Assembly (NCBI RefSeq): GCF_025677645.1
Contig: NZ_CP106879.1
Location: 3,534,001 to 3,598,000, forward strand
Source of the DNA: Curtobacterium poinsettiae
GTDB lineage: Bacteria; Actinomycetota; Actinomycetes; Actinomycetales; Microbacteriaceae
Reading direction: 5' to 3'
DNA length: 64,000 bases
Made by a program: the position numbers and the translations under genes. The notes below the pieces were generated by a model. The model was not told where the DNA came from. It saw only the letters and a program-made list of their open reading frames with translations, and ran no database searches. Of this stretch, positions 9,014-15,596 are shown piece by piece (position 1 is the stretch's first letter; every line of letters begins with the position of its first letter).

Positions 9014-10231
9014 ATGGACCCCTCGACGACGAACGGATTCCGCCGGTTGCGGTTCTCCGACGGCGAGGGTTCCGACTACTCCGCGATCTTCGCGGCCGAG
9101 TACGGCGGCTCGGACTTCGCCTCCGAGACCTTCGCCACCGACGACACCCGGTACGAGTACACGGTCGTGGGCGACGACGACCTGTCGCTGCGCACCATGC
9201 GGGCCGAGGGCGGCCGACGCGGCGGGGTCATCGGCGTGCGGGACGACCACGTGGTGTTCTGGCTCACCAAGGGCCGGCTCGAGATGCACTTCGCCGACCG
9301 CACCCGCGTCGTCGAGCCGGGCAGCCCGTACATCGCCTCGGCGTCCGAGGCCTACCGGTTCGAGTCCGACGGCACCGTCTACAACGGCGTGCACGTGTCC
9401 GACCGGTTCCTGCGGAGCGTCGGCCGTGACCTCGGCTACCGCCTGCCCGACGGCCCGCTGCTGTTCGACCAGCAGGACGAGGTCGTCGCCCGGCGTGAAC
9501 CCCTGCGGCACCTGATCCGCGAGCTCGGGCCGGCCCTGGTCGACGACCGCGTGCTCGGCCCGATGCGGACCGCCCTGAACCGTCGGCTGGCCGTGGTCAT
9601 CCTCGACACGTTCCCCATCCGCAACCGTGGCGACGACGTGCCCGTGGCGAACCGGCTCCGCGACGCGATCCGGTTCATCGAACAGCACGCCGGCGAACGC
9701 CCCTCGGTACCCACGATCGCCGCCGCGTGCGGACTGAGCCAGCGCGGGCTGCAGGACGTCTTCGCCCGGACGCTCGACACCACCCCGCACCGGTTCCTCC
9801 GCGACCACCGCCTGGACCGCGTACGCGAAGAGCTCCTGCGTGCGGGCCGCGGGGGCGCGACGGGCGCAGACTGCCCACTCGTGTCGTCGGGGATCGCCGC
9901 GATCGCCCGCCGCTGGGGCTTCACCAACCCCGGCCGGTTCGCCGAGACCTACCGCGAACGCTTCGGCGAGGACCCGGCCACCACGAAGCGCGCAGCACTC
10001 GCGGCGCAGCCGGAGTCCGGGAAGGCGTCGTGGCGGGTCCGGCGCGCAGTCGCGTTCATCGAGCAGCACCTCGACGACCCGCTCACGCTCGACGACGTCG
10101 CGGCCGCTGCAGGGGTGCTGCCCCGACGGCTGCAGCAGCTCTTCCGCGAGGAGCGCGGCGAGTCCCCGATGGCCTGTGTCCGCGCCATGCGGGCCGCTGC
10201 CGAGCGCAACGGCGCGGCCGGAATCGGCTGA
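9014..10231 (+). CDS. AraC-family transcriptional regulator with a duplicated C-terminal HTH segment
   Basis: A 405-residue regulator. The N-terminal 200 residues look like a cupin-type AraC-binding domain (AraC_binding_2 style). A full AraC DNA-binding domain follows at about 217-327, with two helix-turn-helix units (AAACGLSQRGLQDVF and AIARRWGFTNPGRFAETYR). Unusually, a third HTH-like half-domain is appended at about 338-400 (VAFIEQHLDDPLTLDDVAAAAG...RRLQQLF), which resembles the first unit and lacks its partner. It is divergent from the copper operon and upstream of the Asp23 locus, but nothing in the sequence fixes its target. Confidence 0.88.
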   Translation: MDPSTTNGFRRLRFSDGEGSDYSAIFAAEYGGSDFASETFATDDTRYEYTVVGDDDLSLRTMRAEGGRRGGVIGVRDDHVVFWLTKGRLEMHFADRTRVVEPGSPYIASASEAYRFESDGTVYNGVHVSDRFLRSVGRDLGYRLPDGPLLFDQQDEVVARREPLRHLIRELGPALVDDRVLGPMRTALNRRLAVVILDTFPIRNRGDDVPVANRLRDAIRFIEQHAGERPSVPTIAAACGLSQRGLQDVFARTLDTTPHRFLRDHRLDRVREELLRAGRGGATGADCPLVSSGIAAIARRWGFTNPGRFAETYRERFGEDPATTKRAALAAQPESGKASWRVRRAVAFIEQHLDDPLTLDDVAAAAGVLPRRLQQLFREERGESPMACVRAMRAAAERNGAAGIG

Positions 10232-10400
10232 ACGGCCTGCTGGAACGCCTCAGGGGTACACACACGTCCCCGGTTCTCCGGGCATCCCTGGACATCGCCC
10301 GAGTCCGGGAATCCGCGTGTGACGAATCTCTTCCACAGCCCGTCTCATCCGTGAACAGCAACCGCTGGGAACGCCCGGCGGGTCAACGGAAGGAACGAAC

Positions 10401-10853
10401 ATGGCTGACACCATCACCCCCGCGACCACGGCCACCCGTGCCACCTCGCACGCCGGCACCAGCGGCGTCACCGGCAAGACCGTCATCGACGACACCGTCG
10501 TGTCGAAGGTCGCCGGCATCGCCGCCCGCGAGGTCAACGGCGTGTACTCCCTCGGCAACGGCGCAGCCCGTGCCATCGGAGCCCTCCGCGACGCCATCGG
10601 CCAGCGCGACTTCGGTCAGGGCGTCAAGGTCGAGGTCGGCGAGAAGCAGGTCGCCGCGGACATCGTGATCGTCGCCGAGTACCCGGTGTCGCTCCAGCAG
10701 GTCGCCGACGGCGTCCGTGCCGGAGTCGCCCGTGCCCTCGAGCAGATCGTCGGCATGGAGGTCGCCGAGGTCAACGTGACCGTCCAGGACGTCTACATCC
10801 CGGGCGACGACGACGACAACGAGGACGAGAAGAAGGAAGCGCGAGTCGCATGA
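10401..10853 (+). CDS. Asp23/Gls24 family envelope stress protein (first copy)
   Basis: A 150-residue cytosolic protein with the Asp23 (DUF322) core: TVVSKVAGIAAREVNGVYSL near residue 35 and QVAADIVIVAEYPVSLQQVADGVR near 90, ending in an acidic tail (DDDDNEDE). In Firmicutes such proteins coat the inner face of the membrane through AmaP and respond to cell-envelope stress. The ATG follows GGAAGGAACG. It heads a tightly packed set (10401-13877) in which several genes overlap by four bases, and one of them encodes an AmaP-like anchor. Confidence 0.9.
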   Translation: MADTITPATTATRATSHAGTSGVTGKTVIDDTVVSKVAGIAAREVNGVYSLGNGAARAIGALRDAIGQRDFGQGVKVEVGEKQVAADIVIVAEYPVSLQQVADGVRAGVARALEQIVGMEVAEVNVTVQDVYIPGDDDDNEDEKKEARVA

Positions 10854-11041
10854 GCAACACGCTGATCGGCGCCCTCATCGGCGCAGTCCTCGCCGTCGTG
10901 GCACTGCAGTTCGGGTTCTGGGGCTTCGTGCTCGTGATCGTGTTCGGTGCGATCGGGGCCCTCGTGGCCGCGCTCGCCACCGGTCGCATCGACCGCGGTG
11001 CCCTGACCGACGTGCTGACCGGACGCCGGAGCTCCCGGTGA
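10850..11041 (+). CDS. Small DUF2273-like membrane protein
   Basis: A 63-residue protein of two hydrophobic helices (residues about 4-22 and 25-43) and a basic tail. Its size, helix layout and position next to an Asp23 gene match the DUF2273 family commonly encoded in Asp23/AmaP loci. The ATG overlaps the previous stop (ATGA), with AAGGAAG upstream. Function is unknown; it may be a partner of the Asp23 membrane complex. Confidence 0.75.
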   Translation: MSNTLIGALIGAVLAVVALQFGFWGFVLVIVFGAIGALVAALATGRIDRGALTDVLTGRRSSR

Positions 11042-11352
11042 ACGCCGGCCCGGACGTCCCGGGCCGCGTCGAGATCACCGCACGCGCGCTCACCTCGCTG
11101 GCGCGGGCCGTCGCAGCCGAAGGGCTCGGCGCCCCCGCCAAGCGGGTGCGCGTCGGACTCGGCGACGCGTCGGGAGCACTGTCGCTCGACATCACCGGGC
11201 CGATCGCCGCGAGCGACGACATCGTCTCCGGGTCGATCCGGATCGCGGACCAGGTCAAGGGCCGCGTGAGCGACCTGACCGGTCGCCGCGTCGGCAGTGC
11301 CCACATCGAACTCACCGGGATCGTGCGCGAGCACGGGTCCCGTGCCCGCTAG
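11038..11352 (+). CDS. Short Asp23-like protein of unknown function
   Basis: A 104-residue soluble protein starting at a GTG that overlaps the previous gene by four bases. The segment VRVGLGDASGALSLDITGPIA followed by IADQVKGRVSDLTGRRVGSAHIELTGI has the strand-helix-strand order of an Asp23 domain, but the conserved N-terminal signature is lost. I read it as a diverged Asp23 relative; this is inference from pattern only. It is in the same operon as the canonical Asp23 proteins. Confidence 0.65.
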   Translation: MNAGPDVPGRVEITARALTSLARAVAAEGLGAPAKRVRVGLGDASGALSLDITGPIAASDDIVSGSIRIADQVKGRVSDLTGRRVGSAHIELTGIVREHGSRAR

Positions 11353-11361
11353 GAGGCCATC

Positions 11362-11943
11362 ATGAGCAACGGTTCCGTCGAACGACGCATCCGTCGTCGG
11401 AGCGTGCACCGCTCCCGCTCCACAGCAGTGGCGGTGGCGCTCGTGGTGCTCGCCCTGGTGGCCGCCTGGATCGGCACCGAAGCGGTGCTCAGCGCGATCG
11501 GACGCCCGCCGCTCGTCGCCGACCCCCAGACCGTGGTCGACACGGCGCTCCGCCCGGACGCCGCGTTCGTCACCGTCGTCGAGGTCGTCGCGGGTGCGCT
11601 CGTGCTCCTCGGTGTCGTGCTGGTCGTCCTCGCGCTCAAGCCCGGCCGCAAGCACCGATCGGTCGTCGAGCACGAGCGCGGTGCGGTCGTCATCGACACC
11701 CGCATCGTCGCCTCCACCGCGGCGAACGCCGCCGGCATGGCGGCCGGTGTCCCCGAGGGGAACGCCTCCGCCACCGCCACCGCCCGTGGCCGTACCACCG
11801 AGGTCCGCATCGTCCCCGTCACCGGAGTGCCGGTCGACGAGGCGAGCGTCCGCGCCGCCGTCGTGGAGCGTCTGAGCGGCCTCGACGAGCGCTTCGGCCG
11901 ACGTGTCCGCGTCCGGGTCGAGGAGAAGGGAACCCTCGCATGA
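11362..11943 (+). CDS. DUF6286-like membrane protein of the Asp23 locus
   Basis: A 193-residue protein with an Arg-rich N-terminus (RRIRRRSVHRSR), a first transmembrane helix at about 22-45, a second at about 72-93, and a C-terminal cytosolic domain carrying an Asp23-like pattern (VPVDEASVRAAVVERLSGL). Such proteins recur beside actinobacterial Asp23 genes. It probably anchors or modulates the complex. The ATG lies just after AGGAGGCC. It overlaps the next gene by four bases. Confidence 0.75.
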   Translation: MSNGSVERRIRRRSVHRSRSTAVAVALVVLALVAAWIGTEAVLSAIGRPPLVADPQTVVDTALRPDAAFVTVVEVVAGALVLLGVVLVVLALKPGRKHRSVVEHERGAVVIDTRIVASTAANAAGMAAGVPEGNASATATARGRTTEVRIVPVTGVPVDEASVRAAVVERLSGLDERFGRRVRVRVEEKGTLA

Positions 11944-12503
11944 CCAAGAGCAACCGGACCATGAACCGGATCATCCTCTTCGTCCTCGGCCTCGTCGCCG
12001 TCGTCGTCGGCCTCACCATCGGCGCGGGTGTGCTGCCCGCCGTGCAGGACGCGATGAAGCCCTACGTCGACCTGCCGAGCAACCTGGACGTCCCCGCGTC
12101 CGCGCTGTGGATCGTCGCCGGGGCCGCCGCCCTCGTGATCGTCCTGTCGCTCGTGTGGGTGTTCACCCGCGGTGGTGGCGGAACGTCCGTCGCCGTCCGC
12201 GAACGCTCGGGTGAGGACGCCGTCACGGTGAACGTCGCCCTCGTCCGCGACGTCGTCGAGCACGAGCTCGCCGGGGTCCGCGACGTCGTCGGCTCCCGCG
12301 TCGACACCTACCTGGTGCGCAAGCAGCGTGCCGCTCGCATCCGCGTCGCGGTCCGCCGCGGCGGGGACGCCGTCACCGTGCTCGACGCCGTCGACCGAGC
12401 CGTCGCGGTCCTCGACCGCACCCTCGGCCGCCCGGTCCCGGTGCTCGTGCACCTGACCGGCGGTACCCGCTCCGCGCTGGCGAAGTCGACCCGCGTCCAC
12501 TGA
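11940..12503 (+). CDS. AmaP-like alkaline shock response membrane anchor
   Basis: A 187-residue protein with two N-terminal transmembrane helices (about 9-31 and 53-77) separated by a short extracytoplasmic loop, then a soluble domain (about 85-180) with VNVALVRDVVEHELAGVRDVV and DAVDRAVAVLDRTLGRPV. This layout is that of AmaP, the protein that tethers Asp23 to the membrane. The start overlaps the preceding stop (ATGA). Its presence supports reading the locus as a membrane-associated Asp23 assembly. Confidence 0.75.
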   Translation: MTKSNRTMNRIILFVLGLVAVVVGLTIGAGVLPAVQDAMKPYVDLPSNLDVPASALWIVAGAAALVIVLSLVWVFTRGGGGTSVAVRERSGEDAVTVNVALVRDVVEHELAGVRDVVGSRVDTYLVRKQRAARIRVAVRRGGDAVTVLDAVDRAVAVLDRTLGRPVPVLVHLTGGTRSALAKSTRVH

Positions 12504-12585
12504 CACCGGTCAGCCGGACGCACCCCGGGCCTCCCGGCCCACCGCCACACCACCGGGCAGCCGCCCACTCAGGAAAGGACCCGCC

Positions 12586-12759
12586 ATGGGACTCGACGAC
12601 AAGATCAAGAACGCCGCTCAGGACCTCGCCGGCAAGGCGAAGGAAGCCGTCGGCAACCTGACCGACGACGACGCCAAGGTCGCCGAGGGCAAGAAGGACC
12701 AGGCCGCTGCGAGCGCGAAGCAGACCGGCGAGGACGTCAAGGACGTCTTCAAGAAGTAG
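12586..12759 (+). CDS. CsbD family stress-response protein
   Basis: A 57-residue, Lys/Asp/Ala-rich, fully hydrophilic protein with the CsbD pattern: MGLDDKIKNAAQDLAGKAKE, then an acidic turn and a second amphipathic helix ending FKK. CsbD proteins are small general-stress proteins of unknown mechanism. The ATG follows AGGAAAGG by about six bases. It follows the AmaP-like gene after 82 bases and is closed by a hairpin at 12771-12805, which ends the first part of the locus. Confidence 0.9.
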   Translation: MGLDDKIKNAAQDLAGKAKEAVGNLTDDDAKVAEGKKDQAAASAKQTGEDVKDVFKK

Positions 12760-12770
12760 GTCGCACGACC

Positions 12771-12805
12771 GCATCGGGGCACCCGTCGGACGGGTGCCCC
12801 GATGC
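12771..12805 (+). terminator. 15-bp hairpin after csbD
   Basis: Perfect arms 12771-12785 and 12791-12805 around the loop TCGGA begin 11 bases after the csbD stop. There is no T-run. It separates csbD from the second Asp23 gene. Confidence 0.8.
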
Positions 12806-12837
12806 GTCACCGCGCAGATCCCGAACGAGGAGGAACC

Positions 12838-13464
12838 ATGCGGCACGACCCCCGTGCGAACACGCAGGTCACCGAGGTGACCCTGCCCGCAGTACTGACG
12901 GAGCCGCTGCCCGACGACGCGAACACCGCGACGATCATCGCGCGCACCGCGGCGGAGACCACGCTCGGCGTGCCCGGCGTGCACCACCTCGGCGGGATCG
13001 CCGCCCGTGCCGCCGACCAGCTGCGGAAGCAGCTCGGCCGCTCGGCGGGCACCCCCGGCGTGCAGGTCGACGAGCAGGACGGTGTGCTCGAAGTGCAGGT
13101 CGCCGTCGTCGTCAGCTACCCGCACCCGGTGCTGGACGTCGCCGCCGAGGTCCGGCAGCAGGTCACCGCAGCGACGCGGCAGCTGTCCGACCTCCGCACC
13201 TCGGTCCACGTGCGCGTCGTCGACGTGCACGGTCCGTTCGACGACGAGCAGTCCCCGCTCGGACGCGCCGCCGAGCAGGCGACCGGTGCGGTCGAGCAGA
13301 CGGCCGAGTCGACCGGCGACGCCGCCAAGCGCGCCGCCGAGACCGCCGCCGACGCGGCCGATGCGGCGGCCGATACGGCGGCGGACGCAGCCGACGACGC
13401 AGCCGTCGCCGCCGATGCGGCAGCGGACGCCGCCGCGGCTCCCCGTCACCGGGACCAGCCGTGA
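12838..13464 (+). CDS. Asp23/Gls24 family protein with a long alanine-rich amphipathic tail (second copy)
   Basis: A 208-residue protein. The first two thirds form an Asp23 domain (ARTAAETTLGVPGVHHLGG, then GVLEVQVAVVVSYPHPVLDVAAEVR). The last 60 residues are a repetitive A/D/E/T segment (AAETAADAADAAADTAADAA) that would form a long amphipathic helix. Such tails bind membranes or form coiled coils, unlike the short acidic tail of the first copy. The ATG at 12838 follows GAGGAGG. It overlaps the next membrane gene by four bases. Confidence 0.85.
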   Translation: MRHDPRANTQVTEVTLPAVLTEPLPDDANTATIIARTAAETTLGVPGVHHLGGIAARAADQLRKQLGRSAGTPGVQVDEQDGVLEVQVAVVVSYPHPVLDVAAEVRQQVTAATRQLSDLRTSVHVRVVDVHGPFDDEQSPLGRAAEQATGAVEQTAESTGDAAKRAAETAADAADAAADTAADAADDAAVAADAAADAAAAPRHRDQP

Positions 13465-13877
13465 CCACCGCCTGGTCCGGAGGGCGCCGGTCCCGCGACC
13501 GGCGCCCCCGACCCCGCGGCGTCTGGTTCGCCGGCGGCATCGGGGTCTTCCTCGTCCTCGCCGTCGCGGTCGGCGGTTTCCTGCCGCTGGTCGGGTTCCT
13601 CGGCGGGGTCACCGCCACCACCGCCGGCCTCGTGCCGTTCCCGTTCGTCCGGGTCACCCTGATCGCCCTGCTCGGTGCGGTCGTGGTGCTCGCCCTGCTC
13701 TTGCTCGCCCTGACCCGCCGGCACACCGCGACCGCGACGACCGCCGTCGTGCTCGCCGTCCTGGTGAGCATGGCCGTCACCCTGGTCCCCGTCGTCCTGG
13801 TCGCCGTCGGCTCCGCCGACCGCGCGGGCGACGTCTGGCCCATCGTCACCGAGCTCTGGAACCGCTTCACCGGCTGA
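13461..13877 (+). CDS. Small membrane protein of the Asp23 locus
   Basis: A 138-residue protein with an Arg-rich N-terminus and three hydrophobic helices (about 22-50, 62-82 and 92-113). The GTG start overlaps the stop of the second Asp23 gene (GTGA), so it is translationally coupled to it. I recognise no family. By position it may be the membrane partner of the second Asp23 protein, as the AmaP-like protein would be of the first; that is inference. Confidence 0.7.
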   Translation: MTTAWSGGRRSRDRRPRPRGVWFAGGIGVFLVLAVAVGGFLPLVGFLGGVTATTAGLVPFPFVRVTLIALLGAVVVLALLLLALTRRHTATATTAVVLAVLVSMAVTLVPVVLVAVGSADRAGDVWPIVTELWNRFTG

Positions 13878-13965
13878 CGTCGTACGCACGGTCCCGGCCT
13901 GGAGGCCCACCCCACCCGACCGGGTCGGCCCACCCGGGTGGTCCCGGGGTCCACGGCCCGTCCGC

Positions 13966-13971
13966 TAGCCT
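13966..13971 (+). promoter_or_regulatory. -10 hexamer TAGCCT, leaderless start
   Basis: TAGCCT ends six bases before the GTG at 13978, with no Shine-Dalgarno sequence. The preceding 80 bases hold GC-rich palindromes such as CCACCCGGGTGG, which may terminate the upstream operon. Confidence 0.5.
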
Positions 13972-13977
13972 CGCGAC

Positions 13978-14628
13978 GTGAAGCGTCTCTCCCCCGGCCA
14001 GCGTTGGGTCATCGGTCTCGGCGCGTTCGCGCTCGTCTGTCTCGTCGTCGGCGTCATCGGTCTGGTGGTGGGGGTCACGAACCGGTACGAGTGCCTGTCC
14101 GGATCCGAGTTCTGGCCGCAGTCCAGCTGTCTCAGGCACGAATCCGGGATCTTCTGGGGCAGCACCCTCGGCGTCATCGGGCTGCTGCACCTCGGCCTGA
14201 CCGGCCTGGCCGGGGCACTCGTCTGGACCTCGACCCCGGCGATCGCTCCGCGTCCCGTCAAGCGTCCGACGCCGCGCGCCGGCGAGACGCACCGGGTCTT
14301 CTCCTACGGCACGCTCCAGCAGCCGCTCGTGCAGGAGTCGCTGTTCGGCGACCACGTCCCCACCACGCCGGACGCCCTGCCCGGCTGGCGGCTCGACTGG
14401 GTGACGATCACCGACCCGGACGTCATCCGGACGAGCGGCTCCGACCTGCACCCGATCCTGCGCCGCGGCTCTGCCGGCGACGTCGTCGAGGGTGTGGCCC
14501 TGACGCTCGGGTACGAGTGGCAGCTCCGCGCGGTCGACGGCTACGAGGTCGCCGACTACCAGCGCATCCGGGTCACGCTGGCCTCGGGCTGGACGGCCTG
14601 GGTCTACGTGGCGGCCGACGAGGCCTGA
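13978..14628 (+). CDS. Membrane-anchored gamma-glutamylcyclotransferase-like protein
   Basis: A 216-residue protein with two N-terminal transmembrane helices (about 9-33 and 57-82) and a loop with a Cys pair between them. A cytosolic GGCT/AIG2-like domain follows, beginning at FSYGTLQQPLVQ near residue 107. The YGTL phosphate-loop-like motif is the family hallmark, and an acidic catalytic-type residue is offered by VVEGVALTL. GGCT-like enzymes cleave gamma-glutamyl groups to 5-oxoproline. The membrane fusion is unusual for this soluble family. The 3' end overlaps the convergent oleD gene by 25 bases. Confidence 0.75.
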   Translation: MKRLSPGQRWVIGLGAFALVCLVVGVIGLVVGVTNRYECLSGSEFWPQSSCLRHESGIFWGSTLGVIGLLHLGLTGLAGALVWTSTPAIAPRPVKRPTPRAGETHRVFSYGTLQQPLVQESLFGDHVPTTPDALPGWRLDWVTITDPDVIRTSGSDLHPILRRGSAGDVVEGVALTLGYEWQLRAVDGYEVADYQRIRVTLASGWTAWVYVAADEA

Positions 14629-15596
14629 GCCGCTGCCGCCGCCAGTCGCTCGAGCCCCTCGTCGATCGACACCGACGGGGTCCACCCGAGGTCCTGCCGG
14701 GTCCGCCGCTGGTCGAACCAGTGCGCCGTCGACAGCTGTTCGGCCAGGAACCGGGTCATCGGCGGCTCGTCCTCGCCCGGTCGGACCCTCCAGACGGCCT
14801 CGACCACGGAGCCCGCGGCCCGCGCGACCGCGGCCGGCACGTGCCACTGCGGCGGTCGGACGCCCGACGCCGTGCAGATGCCGGCGAGCAGGTCGGCGAC
14901 CGGGCGGGGCTCACCGTTCGTGACGACGTAGGCCTTGCCGTGGACGCCGTCGTCCGTGACGCGCTCGAGCGCCGCGACCATCGCCGTCGCGGCGTTGTCG
15001 ACGTAGAGCGTGTCGATGAGCGCGGCGCCGGAGTCGAGCAGCGGGAGTCGTCCGGCCCGGGCCCGCTCGACGATCCGTCCGATGAGCTGCGTGTCGCCCG
15101 GACCCCACACCAGGTGCGGCCGGACCGCCACGACGGCGAACTCCGGGGCGTCGGCGTCGAGCGCCAGGAGCTCCGCAGCGGCCTTGGTGCGGGCGTAGTC
15201 GCCACGCGCATGGGACGGTTCGGCCGGACCGGCGTCGGCCCCGACGAGCGACGAACCGGTGTGCGCGACCGACGGCGACGACACGAAGACGAAGCGTCCG
15301 ACCCCGGCGGCGCGGGCGGCCCGCAGCAGCGAGCGTGTGCCCTCGATGTTGACCCGGGCGAAGTCAGCCGGGTCCCCGGCGAGCGACACCTTCGCAGCCA
15401 GGTGCACGACGGCCTCGACCCCGTCGACCGCGCGGGCGATCGCGGCGTCGTCGGTCATCGTCCCGGCGACGTCCTGCACCCCGGGCACTCCGGAGGGACG
15501 ACGTTGGAAGGTCCGGACCTCGTGCCCGGCGTCCCGCACGGCGGCTGCGGTGGCCTGCCCGAGGAACCCGCTGGCACCGGTGACCAGGACCTTCAC
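14604..15596 (-). CDS. oleD: OleD-type 2-alkyl-3-oxoalkanoate reductase
   Basis: A 330-residue extended short-chain dehydrogenase that would reduce the beta-keto acid made by OleA to a beta-hydroxy acid using NADPH, in long-chain olefin synthesis. It shows VTGASGFLGQ at the N-terminus (nucleotide binding), VVHLAAKVSL, the catalytic Ser region FVSSPSV and the YARTK (YxxxK) pair near residue 140. Its start (GTG) overlaps the oleBC stop. It is the last gene of oleA-oleBC-oleD. Alone it could be called a generic NAD-dependent epimerase; the operon makes OleD the better call. Confidence 0.87.
   Translation of the reverse strand: MKVLVTGASGFLGQATAAAVRDAGHEVRTFQRRPSGVPGVQDVAGTMTDDAAIARAVDGVEAVVHLAAKVSLAGDPADFARVNIEGTRSLLRAARAAGVGRFVFVSSPSVAHTGSSLVGADAGPAEPSHARGDYARTKAAAELLALDADAPEFAVVAVRPHLVWGPGDTQLIGRIVERARAGRLPLLDSGAALIDTLYVDNAATAMVAALERVTDDGVHGKAYVVTNGEPRPVADLLAGICTASGVRPPQWHVPAAVARAAGSVVEAVWRVRPGEDEPPMTRFLAEQLSTAHWFDQRRTRQDLGWTPSVSIDEGLERLAAAAAQASSAAT

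Noticed and set aside
10232..10400. Search for an alternative-sigma-factor promoter before the Asp23 locus
   Set aside because: GGGAAC followed by GTC-like bases is present, but the spacing does not fit a known ECF or SigB-type consensus; only GC-rich hairpins are clear.
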